From positions 1 to 42,919 of the forward strand of contig CAJUGG010000112.1 of the NCBI GenBank assembly GCA_910585995.1: a DNA stretch of 42,919 nt, in the 5' to 3' direction. Shown here one piece after another: positions 6,471 to 14,814 of this stretch (position 1 is its first letter; each line of letters begins with the position of its first letter). Under the pieces are notes generated by a model. The model saw nothing but the letters and a program-made list of their open reading frames with translations, was not told the origin of the DNA and did no database searches. The stretch comes from an uncultured Lachnospiraceae bacterium. GTDB taxonomy: Bacteria; Bacillota; Clostridia; Lachnospirales; Lachnospiraceae. The position numbers and the translations under genes were made by a program.

Positions 6471-8426
6471 TTACTCCTGTACCTCGATCTTACGGATCTC
6501 CTTTGTGCGGATCTCTTTACAGATTGCACTGATGAACTCTTCCAGCGCTTTTGGCCCTTCATCTCCTAAGAAACGGCTTCTGACTGCCACTTTCCCTTCT
6601 GCTTCTTCTTTTTCTCCCACCACAAGCATATAAGGAATCTTTAATAGTCGCGCCTCACGGATCTTATATCCGATCTTCTCTGCTCTTGCATCCACGGTGG
6701 ACCAGATGCCGTTTGCCTTCAGTTCCTGATTCACTTTCTCGGCATAAGACAGATATTTATCGGAAATAGGCAGCACACGTACTTGTTCCGGGCAGAGCCA
6801 GGTTGGAAGCATTCCTGCATATTTTTCAATCAGCCATGCCAAGGTACGCTCATAACATCCGATGGAAGTACGATGGATAATGTAAGGACGAACCTTATCT
6901 CCATTCTGATCAATATAATACATGTCAAATTGTTCCGCCAGCAGGGCATCCCACTGAATGGTAATCATCGTGTCTTCTTTTCCGTATACATTTTTGGCAT
7001 TGATATCCACTTTCGGTCCATAGAATGCCGCTTCACCGACATCTTCCACAAACGGGATCTCAAGCTCGGTCAAAATCTCGCGAATATGCTGCTCGGTCTG
7101 CTCCCAGACTTCAGGTTCCCCGATATATTTCTCCCGGTTATTGGGGTCCCATTTGGACAGATGATACGTCACATCCTCTTCCACTCCCAAAGTCGTCAGA
7201 CATTTTTTGGCCAATGCCAGGCAGCCTTTAAATTCTTCCACCATCTGATCCGGGCGAACGATCAAATGTCCCTCAGAGATGGTAAACTGACGCACGCGGG
7301 TCAGACCATGCATCTCACCGGAATCCTCGTTGCGGAATAATGTGGAAGTCTCTCCATAGCGAAGCGGCAGATCCCGGTAGGATTTCTGACTCGCCTTGTA
7401 TACATAATACTGGAACGGGCAGGTCATAGGACGCAGAGCAAAGACTTCTTTATCCTTCTCTTCATCTCCTAATACAAACATGCCCTCTTTATAGTGATCC
7501 CAATGTCCGGAGATCTTATACAGATCACTTTTGGCCATCAGAGGGGTCTTGGTGCGGACATAACCCCAGTTGTTGTCCTCCTCATCTTCGATCCAGCGCT
7601 GCAGTGTCTGGATGATCTTGGCTCCTTTTGGCATCAGAAGCGGCAGACCTTGGCCGATCACATCCACTGTGGTAAAGAACTCCAGTTCTCTTCCCAATTT
7701 GTTGTGGTCACGTTTTTTAATATCCTCCAGATGCTGAAGATATGCTTCCAGTTCGTCCTTTGTCGCAAAAGCACTTCCATAGATTCTCTGCAGCATGGCT
7801 TTGTCAGAGTCTCCTCTCCAATAAGCCCCGGACGAAGAAGTCAGCTTAAATGCCTTGATGCCTTTGGTACTCATCAGATGCGGTCCTGCACAGAGATCCA
7901 CAAATTCTCCCTGTCTGTAGAAAGAGATCTCGGCATCTTCCGGGAGGTCCCGGATCAGTTCCACCTTATAAGACTCTCCTTTTTCTTCCATCAGTTTGAC
8001 AGCTTCCTCTCTTAGCAGCGTAAAACGTTCCAGCTTCGCACCCTTTTTGATGATCTTTTTCATCTCTTTTTCGATCTTGTCCAGATCCTCTCTGGAAAAA
8101 GGAGCTGCATCAAAGTCATAGTAATACCCCGTATCAATGGCTGGTCCAATGGTCAGTTTTGCTTCTGGATACAGGTTCTTTACCGCTTCTGCCAATACAT
8201 GAGAGCAGGTATGGCGCAGCACCCGAAGCCCTGCTTCCTCTCGTGCAGTCAGGATATTTAATGTACAGTCTTTGTCAAGGATGGTTCTTAGATCCACCAC
8301 TTCTCCATCCACTTCTCCGGCACAAGCCGCACGTGCCAGTCCCTCGCTGATATCATACGCGATATCAATCACTGCTTTACTCTCCGCATATTCCTTTACA
8401 GAGCCATCTTTCAATGTAATCTTCAT
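6471..8426 (-). CDS. thrS: Threonyl-tRNA synthetase
   Basis: A 651-residue class II synthetase that charges tRNA-Thr. The order is an N-terminal TGS domain (about 1-62), an editing domain with the HTCSH motif (His72, His76), a catalytic core with MTCPFQYYVYK and class II motif 2 (RYGETSTLFRNEDSGEMHGL), and a C-terminal anticodon-binding domain (about 550-645, starting near VRVLPISDKY). The length is normal. AGGAGG lies 7 nt before the ATG. It is transcribed alone: a T-box leader and a strong promoter lie upstream and a terminator downstream. Expression should therefore rise when tRNA-Thr is uncharged. Confidence 0.97.
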   Translation of the reverse strand: MKITLKDGSVKEYAESKAVIDIAYDISEGLARAACAGEVDGEVVDLRTILDKDCTLNILTAREEAGLRVLRHTCSHVLAEAVKNLYPEAKLTIGPAIDTGYYYDFDAAPFSREDLDKIEKEMKKIIKKGAKLERFTLLREEAVKLMEEKGESYKVELIRDLPEDAEISFYRQGEFVDLCAGPHLMSTKGIKAFKLTSSSGAYWRGDSDKAMLQRIYGSAFATKDELEAYLQHLEDIKKRDHNKLGRELEFFTTVDVIGQGLPLLMPKGAKIIQTLQRWIEDEEDNNWGYVRTKTPLMAKSDLYKISGHWDHYKEGMFVLGDEEKDKEVFALRPMTCPFQYYVYKASQKSYRDLPLRYGETSTLFRNEDSGEMHGLTRVRQFTISEGHLIVRPDQMVEEFKGCLALAKKCLTTLGVEEDVTYHLSKWDPNNREKYIGEPEVWEQTEQHIREILTELEIPFVEDVGEAAFYGPKVDINAKNVYGKEDTMITIQWDALLAEQFDMYYIDQNGDKVRPYIIHRTSIGCYERTLAWLIEKYAGMLPTWLCPEQVRVLPISDKYLSYAEKVNQELKANGIWSTVDARAEKIGYKIREARLLKIPYMLVVGEKEEAEGKVAVRSRFLGDEGPKALEEFISAICKEIRTKEIRKIEVQE

Positions 8427-8460
8427 TCTCTACCTCCTATGATAGTTGCTGTTTTTTTAC

Positions 8461-8697
8461 GAACAAAAAATCCCTGAACAGCCTTAATAAAGACTGCTCA
8501 GGGACGACATCTACCGCGGTTCCACCCTACTTGTATTCACCACTCATTAGACGATAACGGTGTCGGCCGGGCTGTATTAGAGCCACTCCAGGGTGGTCTT
8601 CAGATTGTTCCCCATAAGCTGCTTGCACCCATATGCAGCTCTCTCTGTATGCTTTCCAATCCTACTCTTCCTGTCTGCGTATTTGCCTGTTCAATTG
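8461..8697 (-). promoter_or_regulatory. Threonine-specific T-box leader of thrS
   Basis: The minus-strand leader has all the expected parts. Stem I has AG-rich distal elements (about 8605-8670). A candidate specifier codon ACC lies at 8595-8597 in GAAGACCACC, with a second in-phase ACC next to it. The invariant T-box AGGGTGGAACCGCGG is at 8514-8528. A terminator stem TCCCTGAGCAG/CTGTTCAGGGA is followed by TTTTTTG (8464-8504). Uncharged tRNA-Thr would pair with the specifier and with the UGGA bulge, and so stabilise the antiterminator. The A of UGGA matches the U73 discriminator of the tRNA-Thr at 487-559. Confidence 0.95.
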
Positions 8698-8703
8698 TTA
8701 CTT

Positions 8704-8731
8704 ATTATATCATCTGCTCACCACTTGTCAA
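8704..8731 (-). promoter_or_regulatory. Promoter of the thrS T-box transcript
   Basis: The minus strand has TTGACA (8726-8731), a 16-bp spacer and a consensus TATAAT (8704-8709). The transcript would start near 8697. The stop codon of the upstream membrane-protein gene is only 14 bp away, and no terminator hairpin lies between them. Confidence 0.85.
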
Positions 8732-8744
8732 GTAATAAATGATA

Positions 8745-10196
8745 CTATTCCAAACCTTTTATCCAAAGTGAGATATCTTCTTCCTCATATAGTAAATCAT
8801 AGGACACTATCAGTCTTTCCATTCTCTCATTATTTTCTTCTGCCATATCAAAGGTATGATCTACAATTATCATTTTAGGTTCTTTTTCGCACAAATCATT
8901 AAAATATGCATCCATAATGGACACTCTCACATCTCCAATCGGATATTGATACATATATCTGGATACGGATGTTCTCTCTGAAATCAAATAATATTTACAT
9001 GCATTTCCATACACTGTTATCCTGTCATTTTCATCTGAATATTCTTGTATCTTTCCGATCACCTGATCAAAATTGACTTTTTGTTCATCTTGAAATTTGA
9101 AATACGTTTTTGGAAACATCATTAGCTGTAAGCCTATTCCCAATAAGATCATCACTTTTCCTTTCCCATTCATCCATCCCAGTACTTTAGGCACACCAAT
9201 CCCATATCCAACAGCAGCAATTGGAAATACGGTCATTAAATAATGTGGAACTGGATTTCCAGAAACACAGCAAAGGAGCACGCTGACTATAAGAGCAATA
9301 AGAGCCGACAAATAATACTTCCAAAACCAACTCTCTCTTTTATTTCCTAATATTGCTATTCCCCAAAAACAGATCGTTATTATAAAAAATTCTGATTTTA
9401 AATAGCTGTAAAAACTTTGTATGGCAGAACCTTCTGCAAAACCCGAATATTCAAAATTAAACGTGATGTAACAATCCCAAAATAATTTTAATGCTTGACA
9501 ATACCATAAATATACAAGGATTGGGATGCTCACAATGAACACACCTAATAGAAATAACCCAGATACTTTTATAAGAAATATATAATTTTTAGTAATTAAT
9601 TCCTGGATAAAAATACCAGCACAAAACACAAGCCAAATCCCAATCATATTTGGTCTCAGAAATAAAACACTTACAAAGCAGATACCTATAATAATAATTC
9701 TAAGACATGTCACTTTTTTCTGTTTGTAGTAATCAGAAAATAAATAGATGCTCACAGCCATAAAGGCCATAGCATATTCTTCTACAAGATTACCACACTC
9801 AAAAAAATCATACAAAAACAGATAGCACAGAATCGTTGAAAACAAAGCTGTGAGATGATCTGAAAACATTGCTAAGGTTTTCCAGGAAAAAAATAATGTT
9901 ACCATCATAAACAGCAGCTCTATCAAAAAAATGCCATACCTTAATGACAAATATGTTCCCAACATATTAACAAAGTAAATAACAGGACCTTTGTGGTCAA
10001 AAAAATCCACATATGGAATCCCCCCATGTTTCCACATTTGGTATCCAATATATTGAAACACAGAGGAATCTGTCAATGGTATCCCATCAGAAATGAAACT
10101 ATTTTTGCTTAAACTGCAAATCAATAAAGCAAGTATCCATAAAAGTATTGTACCAATCAACTTTATTTTTTTTTCTTTACCCACTCTGTCACTCAT
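8745..10196 (-). CDS. Polytopic membrane protein, GT-C-like glycosyltransferase
   Basis: A 483-residue protein with about 10-11 hydrophobic segments and a soluble C-terminal region of roughly 120 residues. The first external loop carries an acidic motif, LTDSSVFQYIGY (Asp43), followed by PYVDFFDHKGP (63-71). This resembles GT-C enzymes (PMT/ArnT/GtrC types) that use lipid-phosphate-linked sugars outside the membrane. The DPM1-like GT2 gene 25 bp upstream would supply such a donor. It is the last gene of the wzy-unknown-GT6-GT2-GT-C operon. Sugar and acceptor are unknown. The gene is AT-rich compared with the housekeeping genes to its left. It could instead be another membrane protein of polysaccharide assembly. 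Confidence 0.72.
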   Translation of the reverse strand: MSDRVGKEKKIKLIGTILLWILALLICSLSKNSFISDGIPLTDSSVFQYIGYQMWKHGGIPYVDFFDHKGPVIYFVNMLGTYLSLRYGIFLIELLFMMVTLFFSWKTLAMFSDHLTALFSTILCYLFLYDFFECGNLVEEYAMAFMAVSIYLFSDYYKQKKVTCLRIIIIGICFVSVLFLRPNMIGIWLVFCAGIFIQELITKNYIFLIKVSGLFLLGVFIVSIPILVYLWYCQALKLFWDCYITFNFEYSGFAEGSAIQSFYSYLKSEFFIITICFWGIAILGNKRESWFWKYYLSALIALIVSVLLCCVSGNPVPHYLMTVFPIAAVGYGIGVPKVLGWMNGKGKVMILLGIGLQLMMFPKTYFKFQDEQKVNFDQVIGKIQEYSDENDRITVYGNACKYYLISERTSVSRYMYQYPIGDVRVSIMDAYFNDLCEKEPKMIIVDHTFDMAEENNERMERLIVSYDLLYEEEDISLWIKGLE

Positions 10197-10221
10197 TTCT
10201 CCCTTTTACCCTTTAACATGT

Positions 10222-10935
10222 TTATGAAATTGCTTTGTTAATTTCTCTGAAATCTTTTACTGCTTGTCTTCCTATTTTAAAAATTTTTTTCATATTGATA
10301 GAATTAACACCGCCTTGTCGATGTCGAAAAGTAATGGGCAAATATTTAACTTTACATCCTTTCTTTGCATAAATAACAGAAATAATAACATTCGACAAAT
10401 TAAATCCTTCTGGAATTAAATGGATATATTCTTTTAAAGTCTTTGATTTCATCAAACGAAATGGCGTATTAGCATCGATAATGTCCACACCAAAGCACCA
10501 TTTAATTACGATTCGCAATGTTTTTGTCACAAAAACCCTGGAATTTCCATCCTGTCTATACTTTCTCCAGCCAATTACCATATCATATTGGTCTTTTACA
10601 TCCCAAAAAGCTTCAAATTCCTCCGGAAGTGTCTGTCCATCTGAATCTGTCTGGAAAATATAATCTGCATCATGTTCTAATGCGTATTGATATCCATAAA
10701 GGATTGTCTCGCCATGGCCTCCATTGGGTTTGTCAATTGGGATAAACATAGGCCTTGTTTTTGCATACTCACACATAATATCATACGTATGGTCATGACT
10801 TCCGTCGTTAATAACAACCAACCGAGACTCTCCATCACTACCATACTTTTCAACGATCTGATACCATTCATCAATAACCTTTCCGATATTTTGCTCTTCA
10901 TTATACGCAGGAATCACAATATATAGTTTTCTCAT
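10222..10935 (-). CDS. DPM1-like family 2 glycosyltransferase (polyprenyl-phosphate sugar synthase type)
   Basis: A 237-residue GT-A-fold enzyme starting MRKLYIVIPAYNEEQNIGKV. VINDGSHDHT is at 42-50, and the metal and nucleotide DxD is QTDSDGQT (Asp97-Asp99). Family members transfer a sugar from a nucleotide sugar to undecaprenyl phosphate on the inner face of the membrane. No C-terminal membrane segments are present, unlike the second DPM1-like enzyme at 31508-32473. It overlaps the GT6 gene by ATGA and is followed by a GT-C-like gene, so the two probably form a donor-synthase/transferase pair. The sugar is unknown. Confidence 0.87.
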   Translation of the reverse strand: MRKLYIVIPAYNEEQNIGKVIDEWYQIVEKYGSDGESRLVVINDGSHDHTYDIMCEYAKTRPMFIPIDKPNGGHGETILYGYQYALEHDADYIFQTDSDGQTLPEEFEAFWDVKDQYDMVIGWRKYRQDGNSRVFVTKTLRIVIKWCFGVDIIDANTPFRLMKSKTLKEYIHLIPEGFNLSNVIISVIYAKKGCKVKYLPITFRHRQGGVNSINMKKIFKIGRQAVKDFREINKAIS

Positions 10936-11765
10936 AAATACCTTCTCTCATTTCCCAATTTACTAAATCGATATATCAAAGACCAAAATAGCAATGTACT
11001 TTTCTTTTTAACTTTTTCCATTATCGATGCTTTTCTCTTTTGTCCCTGGATCTTTACCCGATCCAATTTGATCTTTTTCTCTTTGTCTAAAACTAAAAAT
11101 TTCACTTCAAAAGGAAGATCCCATCCTTCTGGATAGCAGTACGAAGGAGATAACAGCTTGTAATCTTTTCTATCTAAAATATATTTGTTAAGATGAGATT
11201 CATCATGCCATGTTGCAATCATCCCATTTTCATAATCTTCCTTAATTTTTTCATCCAATTCCCGGATTAATTTTAAAAAGGGTCCCGCTTTGCCTCCATT
11301 TACTCCTCCACATACATATACTTGCCCTTTCCAATATGGTATATAGGCCAGTGACTTTTTTCGTCTTTCATAGGCATAAATATATGGTCGTTCATTATAA
11401 TATCCTGGATGCTGGACAACTACTATATTTTCATCCAGAGGCAAAAACTCTTTCTCTGTGACTTCCTCATGACAAATAATATTTGCGTTCATAAAAAATA
11501 TATAATCATAACCAGCTAGTTCTTTTTCAATTGCACGAAAAAATCCAAACCGAAAAAGTGTATTTTCTGGCCATCCAAGATTTTCCTGGTATATTTTATG
11601 GATTCTACGACAATCACATTCCCCATACAAAGACACCGCATCCGTAAATACATAGTATTCCTTTCGGGAATCTGGCAAAAACTTTTTTTCAAAACTCAAA
11701 AAAAAGTCTTGCCAAAATTCCACATACAGCCCTGTACAAATATATAATATTGCTACATTTTTCAT
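10932..11765 (-). CDS. Family 6 glycosyltransferase (blood-group A/B transferase-like)
   Basis: A 277-residue protein clearly of family GT6, which includes human ABO transferase, alpha-1,3-galactosyltransferase and bacterial relatives such as BoGT6a. Family blocks seen are YVFTDA (38-43), FFMNANI (90-96), YAYERRKKSLAYIP (130-143), YVCGGVNGG (150-158) and WHDESHLNKY (186-195). Glu189 matches the key Glu303 of human ABO transferase. The metal-binding DxD of animal enzymes is Asn-Ala-Asn here, as in other bacterial GT6 proteins. It likely adds alpha-1,3-Gal or GalNAc. The C-terminus is basic and slightly hydrophobic. I start at the ATG at 11765, just after the stop of the upstream gene, with AAAGGATAGGGA before it; a longer in-frame start would overlap that gene. 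It overlaps the next GT2 by ATGA. Confidence 0.92.
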   Translation of the reverse strand: MKNVAILYICTGLYVEFWQDFFLSFEKKFLPDSRKEYYVFTDAVSLYGECDCRRIHKIYQENLGWPENTLFRFGFFRAIEKELAGYDYIFFMNANIICHEEVTEKEFLPLDENIVVVQHPGYYNERPYIYAYERRKKSLAYIPYWKGQVYVCGGVNGGKAGPFLKLIRELDEKIKEDYENGMIATWHDESHLNKYILDRKDYKLLSPSYCYPEGWDLPFEVKFLVLDKEKKIKLDRVKIQGQKRKASIMEKVKKKSTLLFWSLIYRFSKLGNERRYL

Positions 11766-11767
11766 TT

Positions 11768-12961
11768 TTATATCCCTATCCTTTCTATTTTCCATCCATT
11801 TTTATAGACGATTTCAAAATTGATCCACCGAAACTCTCTATTATAACCACAGCCCACTCTGCAAGACATACTGTTCCCTCTATCCTCTATAACCTCAAAT
11901 CCATAATAATCCACATAGATCATCTGAGCGGTACTTATTTCTTCCACAAAATCTTCCGCTCGGTGTTTCAGATCCCGCAGATACCATGCTTGCTTTTCTT
12001 CTCCTGGCAGTAATATACGATACAATACATTCTGAACCTCCAACGCCGCCTGACTTTGACGCTGGAAATAAGCCATATCAGCAGCAGGATTTTGTTCATA
12101 CAAAGAATAATAGGTTAATGCTGACCATACATCTTGCCTTTGAAGATAATACAGAAATCTCCTTAACAAGTGTTCTGGTTCTTCCTCTGAGCAGTCATTA
12201 ATATAATAGTAATTGCTGGGAAGCACATCCTCTTCAGTCATATTAACCGTCAAAGATGGCATTGGTTCTATCTCTTTATTTACCAGATTTAATTTTTCAT
12301 CTTTATATTGATCTAAAGGATTAAATAACAACAATTTCCAAAACCTTTTATACCGGACAAGCGTCCATTCCATGCATACCGGACCTTTATCCGTGTTAAC
12401 TACCACCAGCATCTCTCTGATACTTCTTGCCCCTAAGATCTCACAAATCTCACTTCTTCTAATATAGTACATCCCATCTGGATTTTCGGGGACATTTTCC
12501 GTAATATCCCAAAGATCCAGATGCCCATACTCTCCTAACATTTGAAACATGTTTTCCAGCTGCAGCGCATAATCATTGGATAAACGGGATACTGTAATGG
12601 CTTCATATGCAGGACTTCCATAATCCGAAGGTGGTATCAAAGATAAATCGGGATATTGTTCTGTATATTGTATATAATATGTCATGGAAAAATATCTTGA
12701 CAGCTCTTCAATTGCACAACCCCGTAAAGCATAATCCAGATTTTTATTCTCTATCTGATAGATCATATATGCGATCAGATCACTTTCTTCCTCATATCCT
12801 TCTATTGTGCCCTCTGTGATCTCTGGCTGTATCTCCGCCTGCGGAATCACCATCTCCTGATCAATCTTCCATTGGTAATTCCACAAAATAAACATCAATA
12901 CAATAATGATTCCTATTCCTGTACAGATAATCGCTTTTCCCCATCTATCTCTTTTTGCCAT
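11768..12961 (-). CDS. Membrane-anchored extracytoplasmic protein of unknown function
   Basis: 397 residues, not recognised. The N-terminus has a basic start and one membrane segment (about 9-28), followed by an acidic linker of roughly 25 residues, so most of the protein should lie outside the membrane. Two modules look alike in layout. Each opens with helical segments (AYMIYQIENKNLDYAL.. and RFLYYLQRQDVWSALTYY..) and ends in strands finishing with an aromatic-W-K pattern (VRYKRFWKLLLF and IVYKNGWKIERI). That layout recalls NTF2-like folds, but this is inference. It overlaps the end of the polymerase gene by 49 bp and precedes GT6 by 2 bp. A role in export or assembly of the polysaccharide is possible. 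Confidence 0.75.
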   Translation of the reverse strand: MAKRDRWGKAIICTGIGIIIVLMFILWNYQWKIDQEMVIPQAEIQPEITEGTIEGYEEESDLIAYMIYQIENKNLDYALRGCAIEELSRYFSMTYYIQYTEQYPDLSLIPPSDYGSPAYEAITVSRLSNDYALQLENMFQMLGEYGHLDLWDITENVPENPDGMYYIRRSEICEILGARSIREMLVVVNTDKGPVCMEWTLVRYKRFWKLLLFNPLDQYKDEKLNLVNKEIEPMPSLTVNMTEEDVLPSNYYYINDCSEEEPEHLLRRFLYYLQRQDVWSALTYYSLYEQNPAADMAYFQRQSQAALEVQNVLYRILLPGEEKQAWYLRDLKHRAEDFVEEISTAQMIYVDYYGFEVIEDRGNSMSCRVGCGYNREFRWINFEIVYKNGWKIERIGI

Positions 12962-14145
12962 GTTTTTATACCCCTTTCAGCAAAGACTGCTAATATCAAA
13001 GAGCAGTTAGAAATCTCCAGCATATGATGTTCAATCATACTGTGAATAGAAACCAATGCCAACATACACAAAAGAACCCATTCACCATCCTTTCGTGCCT
13101 GATAACCAATAAGCAAAAACGCCAACAAAATGAATCCCAATATAACGATACCATATATAATGCCAAATTGCATATAAGAACTATCTAAAAAAAAGTATTT
13201 TTTTGATAAGATACCTTCTCCATTTCCATTCATGCTGATCTCCTGTCCCCATAAATGAAATCCATAAATATCAGCACCCTTTTTGCCACATGTCAATCGA
13301 CTGCTAACAAGATCATCTATTTTCTGAAAATAATTATTTTGGGAGTCAAAAAGCAATGTAAGACCCATCCAAAATACTGCGGCCAGCGGCGTTGATAGTG
13401 CCAATAACGCAGATATCATATCTGTTTTCCATCTCGATTTACAATAGCACATAGCAATTACGGTTAACAAAACGCAGATAAATGTGCATCTTGCATCACA
13501 TAACAGCAAAAGTGAGACACCAATTGCAGCAATTATTGCAATCTCTCTATATAGTATTTTTTCTCTGCGGCAATACCAATAGTAAAGAATGAGATAAAAA
13601 ATATAAGTTGCAAAATTAGTAGGATATGTCATACCAAATGCATAACGTGTTCGCCGGCCTGCTATTACATAGGAGACTTGATCCACAATTCCTATCATTG
13701 ATGCGCTGATTGTAATCGCCAGTAATATCCCAAGCGTGCATAAATGCACTTTTACAATACGTTTAAATGAAATCTCTTTCGCACCAATGATTAATAAAGC
13801 AAAGAATAATATATTGACATTCCTGTTTGTCAGCCATGCATAGCGTACACAGAGGAAAACACCTGCAGATGCAAGCAAATACTTCCAGTCAAATTTTTTC
13901 AAGAGAAAAATTCTCGCAATTACAATGACTGATAAAATATATTGTGGTGATTCAAATAGCCATAAATACAGATTGTTAAGAATAACAAGACTGCCAAAAG
14001 GAGCCTTCCAATCAATCGGAAACATCGAATATTCTAAAAATTCTTGTACAATAAATAATGCCAGAAAAAAAAGATACACATGTTCTAAAAAAAGCCTGCA
14101 AGACTTTATCCATTTTGTATATACTTTCTTTTTTTTCATCTTCAT
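12913..14145 (-). CDS. Wzy-like O-antigen/capsule polymerase (polytopic membrane protein)
   Basis: A 410-residue protein with about 10-11 predicted membrane segments and a larger extracytoplasmic loop between the last few helices (about residues 265-320, containing RLTCGKKGADIYGFHLWGQE). This is the layout of Wzy polymerases, which join undecaprenyl-linked repeat units on the outer face of the membrane. The sequence itself is poorly conserved in this family, so the call rests on topology and context. AGGAGG lies 8 nt before the ATG. It is the first gene of the AT-rich operon with GT6 and the DPM1-like GT2. A second polymerase candidate of EpsG type lies at 37987-39219. Alternatives are an O-antigen ligase or another membrane protein. 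Confidence 0.7.
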   Translation of the reverse strand: MKMKKKKVYTKWIKSCRLFLEHVYLFFLALFIVQEFLEYSMFPIDWKAPFGSLVILNNLYLWLFESPQYILSVIVIARIFLLKKFDWKYLLASAGVFLCVRYAWLTNRNVNILFFALLIIGAKEISFKRIVKVHLCTLGILLAITISASMIGIVDQVSYVIAGRRTRYAFGMTYPTNFATYIFYLILYYWYCRREKILYREIAIIAAIGVSLLLLCDARCTFICVLLTVIAMCYCKSRWKTDMISALLALSTPLAAVFWMGLTLLFDSQNNYFQKIDDLVSSRLTCGKKGADIYGFHLWGQEISMNGNGEGILSKKYFFLDSSYMQFGIIYGIVILGFILLAFLLIGYQARKDGEWVLLCMLALVSIHSMIEHHMLEISNCSLILAVFAERGIKTWQKEIDGEKRLSVQE

Positions 14146-14161
14146 CTCTCAGCCTCCTTAT

Positions 14162-14181
14162 ATTATAGTGCTCCAATTATA
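14162..14181 (-). promoter_or_regulatory. Possible -10 elements for the GT6-containing operon
   Basis: Two TATAAT hexamers on the minus strand (14176-14181 and 14162-14167) lie between the hairpin and the polymerase gene. No good -35 is found at 16-18 bp; the corresponding region falls inside or next to the 16-bp hairpin stem. The promoter call is tentative. Confidence 0.35.
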
Positions 14182-14184
14182 ACT

Positions 14185-14220
14185 AAAGTAGTACCTTTGT
14201 GCAGACAAAGGTACTACTTT
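14185..14220 (-). terminator. Perfect 16-bp hairpin after the SEC-C gene (terminator, possibly bidirectional, or operator)
   Basis: AAAGTAGTACCTTTGT, a GCAG loop and the exact complement make a 16-bp stem with no mismatches, 7 bp after the SEC-C stop codon. The following T-run is short in both directions (TTTAGTT on minus, TTTTC on plus), so termination strength is uncertain. Confidence 0.65.
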
Positions 14221-14227
14221 TCAACAT

Positions 14228-14731
14228 CTATTTCTTTCCACAGCACTGCTTGTATTTTTTGCCGCTTCCGCATGGGCAAGGGTCATTTCTCCCGATCTTA
14301 GGTCCTTTGATGATTGTACCGGATTTCTTCTGCTCCAGATACAGCTCTTTTCTCGTGGCATCATCAAAGATTTCTTTCCACTGCGGCAATTCATACAGCC
14401 AGTCTGCCTTTGCATCCACCATATTTTTATAGAGATGTTCTTTGTCAAATTTCAGGCTGACTACTGTGTCCTCTTCCATCTCCTCGATGGGATTGGGCGT
14501 TACCAGACTGTCATTGATGCCATCCAGAAAACCGGTCATTTCCATAACACTCAACTCATATTTTTCCGCCAGCTCTTTGACCGTTCCTTTTACTTCCACA
14601 TCCGGCTCTGTCAATAGCTTTTCATAGACACCTTTTTCCAAGTTAAAATAATTGGCCCAGAATCTCTGAATCGCGCCCCTGTCCTTTGACTCGTCATATG
14701 CAATTTTTTTCCACTCTTTTAATAATGCCAT
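14228..14731 (-). CDS. SEC-C metal-binding motif protein
   Basis: 167 residues. The C-terminal 25 residues form a classic SEC-C zinc motif, IGRNDPCPCGSGKKYKQCC (Cys152, Cys154, Cys163, Cys164), the same motif found at the C-terminus of SecA. The N-terminal 140 residues form a helical domain seen in many small Firmicutes proteins of unknown function. The gene has its own promoter and is followed by a hairpin, so it is probably a single-gene unit unrelated to polysaccharide synthesis, left as a boundary between two polysaccharide operons. The molecular role is unknown. Confidence 0.85.
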   Translation of the reverse strand: MALLKEWKKIAYDESKDRGAIQRFWANYFNLEKGVYEKLLTEPDVEVKGTVKELAEKYELSVMEMTGFLDGINDSLVTPNPIEEMEEDTVVSLKFDKEHLYKNMVDAKADWLYELPQWKEIFDDATRKELYLEQKKSGTIIKGPKIGRNDPCPCGSGKKYKQCCGKK

Positions 14732-14785
14732 AGCACATCCATCCTTTTACATTTCTTACTAAGCAGCAACACTGCCATTTTCCCT

Positions 14786-14814
14786 AATATATAACATTTT
14801 ACACTATTTTTCAA
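14786..14814 (-). promoter_or_regulatory. Promoter of the SEC-C gene
   Basis: The minus strand has TTGAAA (14809-14814), a 17-bp spacer and TATATT (14786-14791). The -35 overlaps the last codons of the upstream LtaS-like gene. Confidence 0.65.
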
